DNA of 64,000 nucleotides from Glycine soja (taxonomy: Eukaryota > Streptophyta > Magnoliopsida > Fabales > Fabaceae): the NCBI RefSeq assembly GCF_004193775.1, contig NC_041008.1, positions 3,288,958 to 3,352,957 of the forward strand. Direction: 5' to 3'. The notes under the pieces are model-generated. The model searched no databases. It had not been told where the DNA came from and worked only from the letters and a program-made list of their open reading frames with translations. Both the position numbers and the translations under genes were made by a program. This document shows, in pieces, positions 50,384 to 62,952 of the stretch; the first letter of the stretch is position 1; each line of letters opens with the position of its first letter.

Positions 50384-51972
50384 GTAATAAGGGTATGCTT
50401 CACAGTGGGTCCCAGCCAGTATCCAATAATTGAGTGTTTCTCATCTTTTCCTAGCAATAGACCAATAAAAACAATGTTTTTTTGTATTTTACTACAAAAG
50501 GTTCTGTACAGGAAGGATGGGTAGGGTATGACATGAAAAAGATCATTTGGATCTGTATATTTATTTATTTATTCTCAAATATTAATGGTTAGAATTTAGA
50601 ATGATAGTTATATTATCAAAGAGTATGTGATTATTTATTTATTTTTTTCTTTCAACCATTTAATTTATCTTATATTTTTATTTGTTAATCAATTTGTATT
50701 ATTTGACCATGGATATTGGGTATTGATATTATCTCTTTCAATATTTTTTATTTTCTTGTAAAATAAAAAATAAATCCATCTAAAACTCAAATTTGGTAAT
50801 TAATATGGATTTTTTACGTTAGGTTATATTTTATGGCTAGAATTTCTGCAAAAAGAAATATTTTATGGCTAGACTAATGCACTGCTGGGCTAGTGGACCG
50901 TTTTAGAGTTTTTTTTTATGAAACAATGTCTAATCTAATCAACTTTTTTAACACTATCATTTCTATGTGAATATTTTAAAATGTGACGTCAGATCTTGCA
51001 GATTTTATGTATAAAAGAAAGATCTTGCGTATGAGGTGAGTGATATGAATTTTTAAAATATCCAGATCGAAGTTATCAAGGTCGGGAATTATTAAAAAAG
51101 ATTAAAACATCACGTTTGAGGCACACGAGCAATGCGTGTTCAAATATTTTACCTAGACTACTAATAAGATTATAAGAAATTGCACAAATAATATAAAATA
51201 AAAATTAATAAACTATTCTCTACATAACAAGTATCACAGACTAACAAATTAAAATACAACTCAGATGAAATAAGAAATCATTTCCCAAACATCGAAAAGT
51301 GAATTTAAAAAGAAAGAATTTTGTTACCGTTGGATTTATAATTTTAATTTTTAGAATATAATTTTAATTGAGATTGATAAATATTACTAGAATATTAATA
51401 TTCGGTGTATTTCAAAGAAATACATATTCAGTTTGATACAATATATCAAGAGTTTGAATTAAAATCAAACTATAATTACAATTATAATAATTTATAAAAG
51501 AAAAGTTATATATAAAAAGTTAAAATCAAGTAAAGATTTCTAATCTATGTGAAGTGGCATGTTATTCAAGGCGTGGCGTGTTTAAGAAATAATTCATTTA
51601 TTTAAATTATGTGTTCATATTCTTTTATAATATTTTTTGTGTGTGATTGGATTTTTTCTTATCATAAAAAAGAAGAAATATTACTAGTTTATAAAACATT
51701 GTTGCCAGTTATACTCTGCCAGTTTAAAAAGTTTTACAAAGGTTATAATTCTTTTCTAATTCTCAGTCACAGAACACTTGTTGATTTTTATCAAATGCAA
51801 CCCAAGACCATTTGTTAGCTAAGAAGGAAAATGATGATGGATATTGCCATCATTCCCTTATAAACTATGTTTTTCACTTGAGCTTTATGATAGTTCTTTA
51901 GTTATTGATAACGTGTGTACGACAACAGTTCTTCACACAATGAGAACGAGGGTTCACAGGAAAAAGCACACT
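50384..51972. other. Subtilase promoter side and G-gamma 3' flank
   Basis: AT-rich with no gene. A TATA-like minus-strand TAAATATACAG near 50556 could serve the subtilase. The last few hundred bases before 51973 should include the 3' UTR of the G-gamma gene; an AATAAA on the minus strand lies near 51597-51602. Confidence 0.45.
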
Positions 51973-54900
51973 CTAGCAACAATTTTGAGCACAGGATCTT
52001 GATGCACTCTTCAAGCAGCAGCAGCAGCAGCCACAACAGTGACAACACTTGGAGTTTGATGAAGAACAGCAGTCCCAACAACAACCTTTTGCTGTTTTCT
52101 TATGCAGCAGGCAACTGTTGGAGCAGCAAACCCGTGGAAGACTGAGAAAAATAAAAGAAAGTTAACGTCCTCGTTATTCATTTGTCGTGTCGATACTTGC
52201 ACAACATTGTGTCTTCTTTTTATTTATTCATATAAAGTGAACTCAGATAATAGATAGCTTTTAATAAGTTGCCCATATTCACATTGTTTCATTTAATTAA
52301 TTGAATTAGACCTTTTAATACATTGTGTCTTTTTAAATAGATTTTGTGATGGTTCAAAATTTATACTAAATTTTACCATCAACTTGATTTTGGAATAACA
52401 ACCTATGAACATAGAGATATTTTTAAGTAGGCACAAACCTAACATCTCATTTTAATTTAGACACAACTATTAGATAATTAACTAGTAAATTTTAAATAAA
52501 ATGTTCATCATTTGTTAATTTGGATTTGAGTTCCTTAAGGATATCGTATAATTAGTTTCATTTGATAAGATTTGATTTTATGAAAATTTTATAAATTGAA
52601 ACATTCAAATTTTCTTATTATTCTTTTGTTTATGTAAATAAAATAAAACATATAGTCAACTTACTTACAAACGAGAAATTTTAAAAATATACTTTTATGT
52701 ATTTTTATTTTTTAAAAATATTTTGTATTATAACTCAACTTTTTATTAAGAGAGACCAACAAAGGAATTATCAAATTTCAGACTATTTCTTCATGAAAGT
52801 TATAATATCATGATAGGAACTGACAATTTCAAACCTAAATTATATAAATAATTTAAATTATTTATATTGCTGTCGTATTAGAAAAGAAAAAAAAAAACTG
52901 CTCATGTTCCATTGCTATGTCTTTCTTTAATTAGACATGATAATTATTAGGTATGTTTGCAGCAATATATCCAAGGCATATGTATAAAGTTCGGAGAGTT
53001 AGTTAGGTATTATAAAAAATAATATTAAATAAATTTAAATTTGTTAAAATTGTTAATAAAATAATATGTAAATAAAAGACAAAGATAAAGATTGTAGGGA
53101 GATGTCAAATGTAGAAAAATAAAAAAGAGGAGAATTATGTTTTAATAGCACACAAAAATAATCATGTTTTAATTCGTTAAAACAAACAAAAAATATTAAG
53201 AGATTAATTTTTTTATTCTATTCTTGAGAATTGAGTCTCGTATAAATTTCTATTAATGATACAAAATATATTAAAATACAGGTTTTTTAAAACACATGCC
53301 CCTTCATGTTTCGGTTTCCTTCAGCTGTTAAAAGAGAGGAAGTACTAATACTGTTGTTTAGAAATGACTCCATTGAATTATGCATCATGAATTTTAGAAA
53401 TGGAAGGAAGTGAAAGAACATATCAAAATGAAAAAAAGGGTAAAAAGACAAAGTAGTGTACCTGATCATCTGCCTCCTGAAGTGATGGGATTTAGAGACT
53501 GTCTGTTTTCTTCTGTATCAGATACAATGATTTATTATTTATCTGAGATTTGTAACAAAAAATAATAATCTAGAAATTAAATGGAGAAAGCTGAAGACTC
53601 ATACGTGGGTGTGAAGGGATCTGAAACAGAGTCTACAAAGGCATCAAGCCTGTTAAGGAAAACGTTAACTTCAAATTAGAATATAAAATACTTTAATACA
53701 AATATGATTTGTATTTTATTTTTCAATAAACCTTGGAATCGGATATAATAATGTAGACAATAGTGAAGATGGGAGCCTTACTCTTTGCAGCATCTAGAAG
53801 CAGGGTTAAGGCCTTCAAGTGATTTTAATTCCTCCTAGGAACAATATACATGACACAGGTGATATTTATAACATTGAAAACATATTTAAACCAACTTGTT
53901 ATAAACACAAACAGAAGCTCAAATTTCCATTAAGAAATCAAAACACTAGTGCCACACATTATGTGATGACTGATGAGGATTATACAGTTACCATCTCATG
54001 AGTATCACTATCACTCTGTAGTGAAATTAAACGTTACTCCTTCATACAAATAAGTCACCAGCTTATGTTTAAAAACAATTTTCTAGTTAACTAAAACAAT
54101 GCGCCTATAACGGTTGCTTAAAAATTTAGCAAGGAAAACAACTATGGTTTCAATTTCTCTAAATCACGAAGAGCCATGTGACAATGAAGCCTCGCCTTTA
54201 TTGTAGTAATAACTTAACATATTTCAAATCCGAAGCACATGATTAGCATAAATTTCACATAACAAAATGGTTAAATAATTTGGTTTATTGTAACGCATTA
54301 AATTAAAAGCGACATCGTACAATACGTAGACTTTTTTTTTATATGAAAACAATAGGTAGACTCGGGAGTTTAAAAACTAAATTTAATACGAACAATAGAA
54401 ATCCTCTGCATCCACCAAATTAATTAAACAGATTCCATCCAAAAAAAACTTCTCATTTCAGTATCAAAAACACGTGGAATGTGATTATGTAGTTATTAAA
54501 ACAGAGCTTTCATAATGCATGATCGATGCTTTAAAAAACAGTGTAGCTCATTCTTTCTCAAACTACATAACAAGGATCTTTTTCCCCCGAATATACATAA
54601 AAAATTAATTAAATACCAAAACATACATATTTTTCATTATTGATCAAAACATACACATTTATTATTCAGTGTCATTAAAAGAACCCGAATTTACAGTGTT
54701 TTTTCAAAAAAAAAATTCAAAAACCGATTGAGAATTTGAATCCCTTCAACCCAAAATCTGAACGTCAATTTTTTAAGAAAAATTAATTTTTTAAAAGATT
54801 TAAAAATAATATAAATAGAGAAAATTAATAAAATTAAAAAATATTATGATATAATTTTTTAATCATCATGTACTTAAATAAATTAGAAACTTAAGACATT

Positions 54901-55718
54901 TAAACATATTATGAATTTTTCTAAAGTTTAATTTTTGTTTTGTTGGTGATTTTTTTTCCTTAGGTATATTAAGTAAAAAAATAAGAAAATTAATTAATAG
55001 TCTTAAAATAAATTAAAAAGAAAATGATTTAAAAAATTAAATTGATTAAAAACAGATTGAATAAATAGTTACCACATCAACGAAAGACAGAGACATATAT
55101 GTAGAGTTCTACAAAGACCGGTTAGGATTTTATTATGATTGTTAGTCATTATATGAAAGACTACAATTATGTGTTAGGATTTTATTATGATTGTTAGTCA
55201 CTATATGAAAGACTACAATTATGTGTTAATATAAAAGATCACAATTATATGTTAATTCAGTTATGAGAAATAAAAAAAAATCAATCAAAATCAATAAAAA
55301 GACAAACTAATATGAATAAGAAAAAAAGAAGTCAATCAAAATCTGCAGGGTAAGAAGTCATTAAAAAATATGTATTGTTGTAAAAGTTTTAATCAAGCAA
55401 ATTAATTTTCTTTTATTTATTATCAATGTATTTAATTTTACATTATATATAATTTTAAAAAAATTCTTCAATGAAAGTGTTTTTAACTATTTTTTTAACT
55501 TTATTTTTCTCTTTAATATATTCTCTAATTTTATTATTTTACATTAATTTTTTTATTTATATTATTTTTAAATCTTAAAAAATTATTTTTTCTTAAAATT
55601 AAAAAAAAATTACGTTGAGAATTGGAGGAACCGAATTCTCAAACGGGATTTTGAAATTTTTTTTGAAAAAACACAGTAAATTCGTGTTCTCGAAACTGAA
55701 TTTATACAGTAAATAATA

Positions 55719-55759
<41 letters not shown>

Positions 55760-56152
55760 AAATAATTGAGGATATGTATGTTTTCGTATTTAATTAATTT
55801 TTATGTATGTTTGGGAAAAAAAATTCACATAACAACAGTCTGAGACTCTGAGTCTTTTTATCTTACACAAAAGTAAACAGTTTGGAGAAGATAGCAAAAG
55901 AGAAAAACAAAAGAATAAGAAGGAACATTTTGGAGACAGGAATTTACACAAAGCGATAAAAAGTTTAAAAAAAAGTGTTCTTAGATGTACCTGAAGCAAA
56001 CCAATCTCTCTCTCCAAAACCTGAATCTTAACCATTTGCTTCCGCTTCCCATGAAAATCAACTAAGCCCGGCAATGGTGATTTGGGTCTCATCACTTGCT
56101 CCATTGAACTGCTCAAAGAGGTTGTTGTTAAGTTGTAGCCACCACCATCCAT
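51973..56152 (-). CDS. AGG3: Heterotrimeric G protein gamma subunit, type C (AGG3/GS3/DEP1-like)
   Basis: Five short exons join in frame across GT/AG introns: 56152-55991, 53834-53782, 53649-53605, 53512-53462 and 52141-51973. They give 159 residues. The G-gamma-like domain spans about residues 35-85: GKRKQMVKIQVLEREIGLLQ, then EELKSLEGLNPASRCCKELD and a DPF motif in place of the usual DPLL. This region forms a coiled coil with G-beta at the plasma membrane. The last exon is a cysteine-rich tail with 19 Cys, including a run of five, and no CaaX box. That defines plant type C gammas, which influence organ and seed size, branching and stress responses. The tail is short compared with rice GS3/DEP1. 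The weakest join is the exon 3 donor (CAC before GTATGA). Intron 1 holds a 1.2-kb inverted-repeat element. Confidence 0.88.
55121..55224. repeat. 52-bp tandem duplication
   Basis: The unit beginning gttaggattttattatgatt occurs twice in direct succession with one difference (cattatatg against cactatatg). A partial third match follows. It lies inside the inverted-repeat element. Confidence 0.9.
55722..55755. repeat. (TA)n microsatellite
   Basis: About 34 bases of TA alternation inside the right arm of the intronic element, absent from the left arm. Confidence 0.9.
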
Positions 56153-58763
56153 TTCTAGTTTCTACCACAATGAACAAACGAAGCAGAGGTTATAGAGCAA
56201 GAGCATTGAAAAAAAAAAAAGATAGAAAGAAAGAACGTGAGAAAAATGAAACTAGAAGGTTCATTTCTCTAAAGTGGAAAGTTATAAACTGGAGAAATGG
56301 GGTTGGCTTGTACTTGCACAGAATCAGTTCAACGCATGGTGGTTTGAAAATTTCTTTGGCATTTATTGCGCAACACGAAGTCACATTGGCAGAGAAAGGG
56401 ACATAGAGAAACAGGGGAGGGGGGGAGAGTAGGAGAGATGGCATGTGGCAGGGCACACGTGACTGTCACGAAGGAAAGTTCAAACTGAAAAAGAAAGGGT
56501 TTTTCAGTGTTCAGATTTGTTTTGCCGAAAAAGGGCTTGGAAATTCTAAGAATAGTGGGACAAATAGTCAAATAGTGAGTGAATAATCAAAAGGGTAAAA
56601 GTGTTATTTTGAGATGAAGTGATTACAGAGATGCTCTGCAGGATCGAGGTTGCTCAAAGATCTAATTAGACAAGACCTTCTTTCGAGCCATGAAAGAGGT
56701 TGTCTTCCCAGCACAGCGCAGGATAGCAGTTTGCGCGGAGGCAATGTAACGTGCACCGAAAGTTGATTGGTCCACAAGCGGGTTTGTGTAGTCAATGCTG
56801 GACACAAAATCTTATGAATCTTCTCTTAAACTAAAATAGAAGTATTTTTGTACCCAAAAAACAATAGAAATATTTAATAGATACCTCAATGCTATTTAAT
56901 GGAGTATTTAGAAAGAGAAAGTGAAAGTAGAAAGTATGCATACCATAAGATGACAAAGATATAAAAAAATGTTAGTGGAATATTTGATATACAAAAGTGT
57001 AAATATAAAAAGAGGTTTGAATAGTGATATATTCAAACATAATGGATTGAAGAGACATGGATCGGTTGAGTGAGTGATTCAATTGCTTGGTGACAATGAA
57101 GCTTCATGGTTATCCATCAAATGACAACCTTTAAACACTCTTAACGTTCAAGTAAATTAAGTGTTCAATTAGAAAGTATAGAAACTCTTAGTAGTATACC
57201 TTGATGGGAAAAGTCCCTAGGGTTATCTAATGATCCAAGAGTGGAGCATAGCATGTTTTTTTAACTTTATAAATTAAAAGTGTAAAAAAAAATTATCCAG
57301 ACAATCATGCATAAAAATTAAACTCTTTTATTTAATTAATCTTCTTATATGTACCAAAAAACTTCCTCTTCTTATATATTTATATAATTATCTCACGATA
57401 TATTAACATAAAAGAATTGATTTTTTTTAAGAACTGTAAACGAACAAACTAAATAAAATTATCTTTCTATAACAATTCAAATAAAATAATTAGTATATGA
57501 AATAGTTACATTATATAAACATAGAAAAATACGTGGTTAAATATAAAAAGAATTAGAGATATAGGCCGTGTTAGTCAATTCACTTGATATACGGTCGAAT
57601 TGTTTAGAAGTTATCCAACCAATCTTTAAACTTTCTTTTTTAATGAAGAACACATATTTTAATAAAGAAATGTTATTTAGATTAATTTAAACATACATCT
57701 CAATTATTTTCAACAATTAAAATGGGAAAAATCCATACAAAGTTAACAGAGTTTGCATGTATTTCAGATCATGATATCGATTCAATTGACTATACTATAG
57801 AATTGTATCAGTGGTCAAAATAAGTAACATTAGTAGTAGGGGTGATGTCATCGTATCAAGGGACAGGTGTTGACGATGATGGTGAAAGAAGGAATGACAT
57901 GTAACACGGCTAATAGCCTAATAGATTACTATATTAAAAAAAAAAAAGTTAACAAGTTTTTGACACGGATAATGCAGTAAACAGACGGAAGTGGATTCAA
58001 ATGCACAAAATTTACACCCATAAATTTTATATTTTCATAATTAAAATTGAATAATATATATGATATGAAAATCATTTAAACCGTTGGATCATGAATTTTT
58101 CTATGGGAGGGTAATTCTACTGTATGTAACACGAAAGTTTCTCAACAGGTCTCAGACAGACAAGAGACAGCTGCACGATGGATAGAGAGGAGCAGTAAAG
58201 AAAATGCATAAGAAACATGGTTAATACAATAGGGCAAAAATGCTGAGCACAGTTCCTACAAAAAGTACACTCTAAAATAAGTTGATAGAGGTTTCATGGA
58301 TTTCATATATAGCAGGGTCAATCAATGAATAGAGTTTACAATAAAAAGGTATCATCAGGCTTGTCAGGAAATACATGAAAAGGAAAGCACAATAAAAATT
58401 ACGAATAACTACCCAATTAAAATTATGATATTGGTATGTACGTAAATGTGTACGTCTAATGTTTATATAATACCAAGAATATAACAAACACAATAGATTG
58501 TTAGACTGCTGAAATACCAAAGGCCCTAAAGGAAAGTCATCAATATTCAATTATGTTCAGTAAGTGGTATCCTTAGGATGTACAACAATGGCGTTTTCAG
58601 CCAATAGAGCAGTAATTTATCCCTGCTATATGGAGATCATTTTTTTCTTCCCTGAGTTTCTTTTGTCCCATATATCAGCTATCTGCGTGACAAAAATTAT
58701 AGCAGATGGAGCAAAGAGATGCAGAAAACATGCTCATTTTGATTTAGATCTATTGCAATAAAC
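56153..58763. other. G-gamma upstream region and CCX 3' flank
   Basis: The left part is the promoter and 5' UTR side of the G-gamma gene. It includes a G-rich run at 56413-56430 and a more GC-rich island at about 56620-56780 with no identifiable protein. The middle is AT-rich and empty. The right part (about 58270-58763) should hold the 3' UTR of the exchanger gene. No RNA gene was seen. Confidence 0.45.
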
Positions 58764-60716
58764 TCAACTTAAACCAGCAATTGTTATAAACCTCATAGCA
58801 GTGCACATCCTGAAAGAAAGAAATATCACATAGAGGGAGATGAGACCCATTCCTAATATTCTGTTAGGATGCATGTTGTTCCGAGGTAAAACAATAAGTG
58901 CCCATAACAGTCCTGTGATCAGAAATCCCATGGTGTAAAATAAGCTAGTGTCTTCAGGCACCACATACAAAGAGGGTTTCTTTGACCAAGCCCCAAGCAG
59001 CAACGAGATCCCCAAGCCAATAAGTGTGTTGAACATAGGACCTGCATAGCATCCAGATAAGGCAATCTGAACTCCATCTTCTCCATCCAATGCTAATGCA
59101 ATATTTGACATCAAATCTCCCATTGAATTTCCCCATGCTAATACAGTTAACCCCAAGATGGATGGGTTGATTCCAAAAATAACACCAAACGCTACCAATA
59201 GAGCCACAAGCTCATTTGCTATTATGTAGAACCACACTATGCTCATGATGAATCCTCCAAGAACCCATGGAAGCAAAAACTGAGGTGGTGGACGATCAGA
59301 CACTGTGTATTTATATGCAAGAATACCAAATGTGCATCCAAGAGAAACACCAACACAATAAGAAAGTATAACACCCTGATTACTCACATTATCTTGGGTG
59401 CTACACAAAATGGCTAGGAGAATAGGAGCTAATGAAGCACTAGCCACAGCATAAGGCTTTGACCATACTTCCTCATGAACCATTGGAATTGTTAGCCTCC
59501 TAGGAATTGCCAGTGGGATCTCCATCATCAGAAAAAGTTTTGATACAGTGAACGAAGTCTTGGTGTTTTCCATGGACCCATCACTCCATCCCCATGGAGG
59601 CCTTTCATCATCCAAAAAATTGATCTTACTTGCATGGTTTGAATATATAGCCACATTTGAAGACCACATCCACTGTGGCAATGATGGAGGGAGGCGTGGA
59701 GGATCGCTCTCGGTGTCTTCAAGCAAAGAGCTATAGATCGAAGTATCCTCTTCCAAACCTAGGGAGAACACACTTCCCCGAACAGGAAGCAATGGTGTGA
59801 CAGCATCCAATTTCAACCTCCATGCATGTTTCCTCAATATCTCACTGGCAGCAACAATGAATGCATACACAACATAAATCAACACAAAACCAATGGCCAC
59901 CCCAACGCCCACCTTCCCAACAAACAAAATCAAAAGCAGCGAAACAAGAGTCACAAGAAAGAAACTCACATCCCTTATAAAGCATCTCCGATCAATTCCA
60001 ATCTCCTTATCCGCAACACACAGAGAAACAGTTCCAGCAACAATAGTGGTAACAAAAAGAGCACCACCCAACACACTGTTAAGCCCTACATCACCACTTT
60101 CAGCACCCACAAAGGCAGCTATGCTAGCAAACACATCAGGTGCTCCATTCCCAAGTGGAAGCAGCACAACCCCAGCCACAGTTGGAGGCAATTTCAAGAG
60201 CCTTGAGAGATGCTCAAGAGAAGGGCAAAAGTAATCTGCAGCAGTGTTCCCCAAGAGATAAAACAATGCAGCAAGCCACACACCCAACACTAAATAACCA
60301 AACACACTAAAACCCTGACATGTACAATAGAAAAACTTCAAGTAATCGAGATACCCATCAGACGAACACTGTGGATTAACTTTTAAGAATTCACAGGGGC
60401 TAGCATAACCCTCATGTTGAACCAAGCCATTGCATAATCCAGAACTACTTACGCCTAAACCATTGTCACCAGCTACACCTGAAGTGTTGGCGCTGATTTC
60501 AACCATTCGACGGTGAATCACGGAAGACCCATCTCTAAAAATCGCATTTTGAGGCAACCCATGATTCGGAAAATACGAGGATTGCCTGAGAATCGGGTTG
60601 TGGATGATGTCTTCCCGGTTGTAAAAGAAGAAAAACACAACCATAGCACACAAAGCATTGAAAACCCCGTGAAACTTTCTACGTTTTGCACCAAACAAAG
60701 CATTTGGCGCTTTCAT
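58764..60716 (-). CDS. CCX4: Cation/calcium exchanger, CCX3/CCX4-like
   Basis: An intronless gene of 650 residues from the ATG at 60716; an in-frame TTG further upstream is not a likely start. It is a membrane antiporter of the CaCA superfamily. An N-terminal hydrophobic segment (about 21-32) is followed by a lumenal loop with several Cys, then two groups of membrane helices (about 135-300 and 420-645) separated by a hydrophilic loop. Both ion-binding alpha repeats are intact: [10 protein letters not shown] (189-198) and [10 protein letters not shown] (529-538). These are the CCX signatures. Length and the long central loop fit Arabidopsis CCX3/CCX4 better than the shorter CCX1, 2 and 5. Such proteins exchange K+, Na+, Mn2+ or Ca2+ for H+ at the vacuole or other endomembranes. 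The exact ion is not readable. The family branch is inferred from length only. Confidence 0.92.
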   Translation of the reverse strand: MKAPNALFGAKRRKFHGVFNALCAMVVFFFFYNREDIIHNPILRQSSYFPNHGLPQNAIFRDGSSVIHRRMVEISANTSGVAGDNGLGVSSSGLCNGLVQHEGYASPCEFLKVNPQCSSDGYLDYLKFFYCTCQGFSVFGYLVLGVWLAALFYLLGNTAADYFCPSLEHLSRLLKLPPTVAGVVLLPLGNGAPDVFASIAAFVGAESGDVGLNSVLGGALFVTTIVAGTVSLCVADKEIGIDRRCFIRDVSFFLVTLVSLLLILFVGKVGVGVAIGFVLIYVVYAFIVAASEILRKHAWRLKLDAVTPLLPVRGSVFSLGLEEDTSIYSSLLEDTESDPPRLPPSLPQWMWSSNVAIYSNHASKINFLDDERPPWGWSDGSMENTKTSFTVSKLFLMMEIPLAIPRRLTIPMVHEEVWSKPYAVASASLAPILLAILCSTQDNVSNQGVILSYCVGVSLGCTFGILAYKYTVSDRPPPQFLLPWVLGGFIMSIVWFYIIANELVALLVAFGVIFGINPSILGLTVLAWGNSMGDLMSNIALALDGEDGVQIALSGCYAGPMFNTLIGLGISLLLGAWSKKPSLYVVPEDTSLFYTMGFLITGLLWALIVLPRNNMHPNRILGMGLISLYVIFLSFRMCTAMRFITIAGLS

Positions 60717-60799
60717 CTCCAATATTACTATCCTTGGAAGGAGTTTGGGGTCCCAATTACTCAAATTCAGAGACGGAAAATTGTCTAGGGTTTCGGTTT

Positions 60800-60918
60800 C
60801 TAGAAAGGGAAATGAAACCCGGGAGTGGGAATTGAGACAAAATTGGAAGCAGAATTTGAAGGGGGGAAGATTACATTCCAGAGAAGTGGAGTGGGAATTA
60901 AAGAATATTGGAGCTTAC
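60800..60918 (-). other. Probable 5'-UTR intron of the CCX gene
   Basis: On the minus strand a donor CGG-GTAAGC at 60918 and a pyrimidine-rich acceptor ending TTTCTAG at 60800 bound a 119-bp segment just upstream of the start codon. Short leader introns are common in plant transporter genes. A second possible acceptor, CCCTAG, lies slightly closer to the ATG near 60786. Confidence 0.45.
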
Positions 60919-62750
60919 CCGATGATCTGAAGAAGCAGAAGAGTGAGGATTCAGAAAGGTACGCGTTTGGGGGGTTTCTACGCAGTTAAATCTTTGAAAT
61001 GTACACGGAGATTATGATTGTTATTGCCTTATTGGACAATTTCAGTAAATTAAAATGATCTTTTCATAATCTACACCTGACAATGAGATATATTATGTTT
61101 GATAAGATAATTTAATTTTTTATTAATCAAAAAGTTTGTTGGACTACTTAATAAACATTTATAGTTTCTTAATATTTGTTTCATTAGTTAAAATTACGGG
61201 GGTTGGATAAAATAAAAATAACATGATATGATAAAAATATAAATCATAGGATAATTTTTTTTTATCATGTACATACGAATAATATATAAGACAAGTCAAA
61301 TAATATAAATTTATTAAAATATCTCATTAATTATCTTAATATAATTGATATTAAATTGAATGAGTGTATTGAAATAAAGAGAGATATGGGAATAAAAATA
61401 TTGGGAGATTCCTTTTAAAATGATTGAGTTAATTAGTTAATTATTATTTAAATTAAATGTGAACTAAAAATATTTGTTATATTTAATACAAACATTTTTA
61501 ATCAATCAAACATATCTTCTCTCAATATTTTTTAAAATGTTAGTTTATTGTTTTTAATATTTTTTATTTTTAAAATATTTATCCAATTTATTATTATTAT
61601 TTTTAAGTAAATCATGATTTTATTATTTTTTATTTTTTATTTTTAAACTATTTCAACAACCAGTCTTATTTAACATTTATAATTTAATAAGATAATTTTC
61701 TTTTTAACTTTTAGCTACTAGTTGATTTTCCAGCTCATTTTACTTTAAAATAACCTAAAATACTAAAATACTCCCCTAAAATTGTTTCTTGGGTGATTAG
61801 CTCTCTACGATCAATTTTCATGTTGATTTGATGGAGATTTTTTAAGCTTTATTTTTAAGGCTTAAATACTTTATCATCTATATAAATATTTGTTTTATGT
61901 TTTCGGTTTTTAGAATTTTTTATTTTAGTTTTTAATAATTTGTATGTATAATTTTTAATCATTAGTCTTTATAAAATTGTAATTCTTTTTTGACAGGAAT
62001 AAAATTGTAAATGTTTAATATCAGACTTTATATTATAAGATATTCATTTTAGTCATTATTGATGAAAAATATTAGAACTATTGTAATCCATTGTTTGATG
62101 TATGCTCTTTTGTTCTGGACTTGAATTCAGTCTCTTATGGCTATTATCTTGTAACAATTACCATATAGATCAAGACTGTCAGTCCATCCTCTATTGTTCA
62201 ATTGAATATATATCGAATTATACGTCATGTAGCATGATTTGCAAATCATTCCAAACTCATTTTTAATGATTTCAAACACAATACCTAAAATGACACATAG
62301 TAAGAACTATATTAAATGGGGAAAACAAGATATTTGTTAGCTAATATAACATCAACCTAATAATACCTTTTCTAAATATAACAAGGATTTTAATCGTATA
62401 AAAAAAAGACGTGCTTCACCTGTAAAGAGACTTCTATATTCACCTCTTTTTTTTCTGAATGACATCTATATTCAGCTAACACATTAAGAAATGCTACCAA
62501 CACAAATTTTATTTTTAATATATAAAATATTAAGGTAAATAAATTATGTCTCAGTTTAAAGTAGAAGAATTATCCTATACTAACGAGAAAATTCTTATAT
62601 ATAAGTCAAGTGTGACTAACAAAAATTTAGAACTAACCACTTATATTTTTTGAAAAAAATAAATCATGTGATGACTCATACATTAATATTCTCATATTCA
62701 ATGTCTCAAAATAAAAATAGCTCCATTTTGATCCTACCATAAACACCCCC
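60919..62750. other. CCX promoter side and intergenic DNA
   Basis: Very AT-rich beyond about 61020. The stretch 61860-62060 begins ggcttaaatac and runs into T-rich foldback-like sequence, resembling the repeat family at 8029-8395. No gene was recognised. Confidence 0.45.
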
Positions 62751-62952
62751 CACCTACCATAACCTCAATGTTTAACTCACATTCTTTGGGACTTTCTATA
62801 TCTACTACTTTTTTGTTGAGCGCTTCCGCTTCCACGCTAGTCCCCACATTCAAAGCCTCGATGATCGCCGCACAAAGAATGGTGCGGACCAACTACTTCT
62901 ATGGCGGAGTCAACGGCACGACCACCCCTCCCCACCAGATTAAGGTTTAAAA
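62751..62952 (+). other. GC-rich island with a 60-residue open frame, unidentified
   Basis: The frame at 62768-62950 has a hydrophobic start (ISTTFLLSASAS) and a part reading MIAAQRMVRTNYFYGGVNG. The base composition changes sharply from the AT-rich surroundings, especially at 62820-62945. I recognise no family in this frame or in the other frames I read. It may be a fragment of a gene captured or left behind, or a small gene. Confidence 0.25.

Larger units (their letters stand above)
54594..55809. mobile_element. 1.2-kb element with long terminal inverted repeats in G-gamma intron 1
   Basis: The left arm starts near acataaaaaattaattaaat and the right arm, reverse-complemented, near acataaaaattaattaaat. 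The arms continue to match through aaaacatacat, tttattatt, acgaatttac(a/t)gtgttttttc and gagaatt over roughly 200 bases, though they are diverged. The interior is AT-rich, has a 52-bp tandem duplication and a TA microsatellite, and encodes no transposase. It is a non-autonomous DNA element of uncertain class, possibly Mutator-like given the arm length. Confidence 0.65.

Noticed and set aside
51902..52202. Three open frames on both strands, one Ser/Asn-rich and one Leu-rich
   Set aside because: The segment is explained by the last exon of the G-gamma gene, read in a fourth frame that is cysteine-rich and continuous with the upstream exons.
58954..60234. Frames on both strands inside the exchanger gene
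   Set aside because: Shadows of the intact 650-residue CCX frame.
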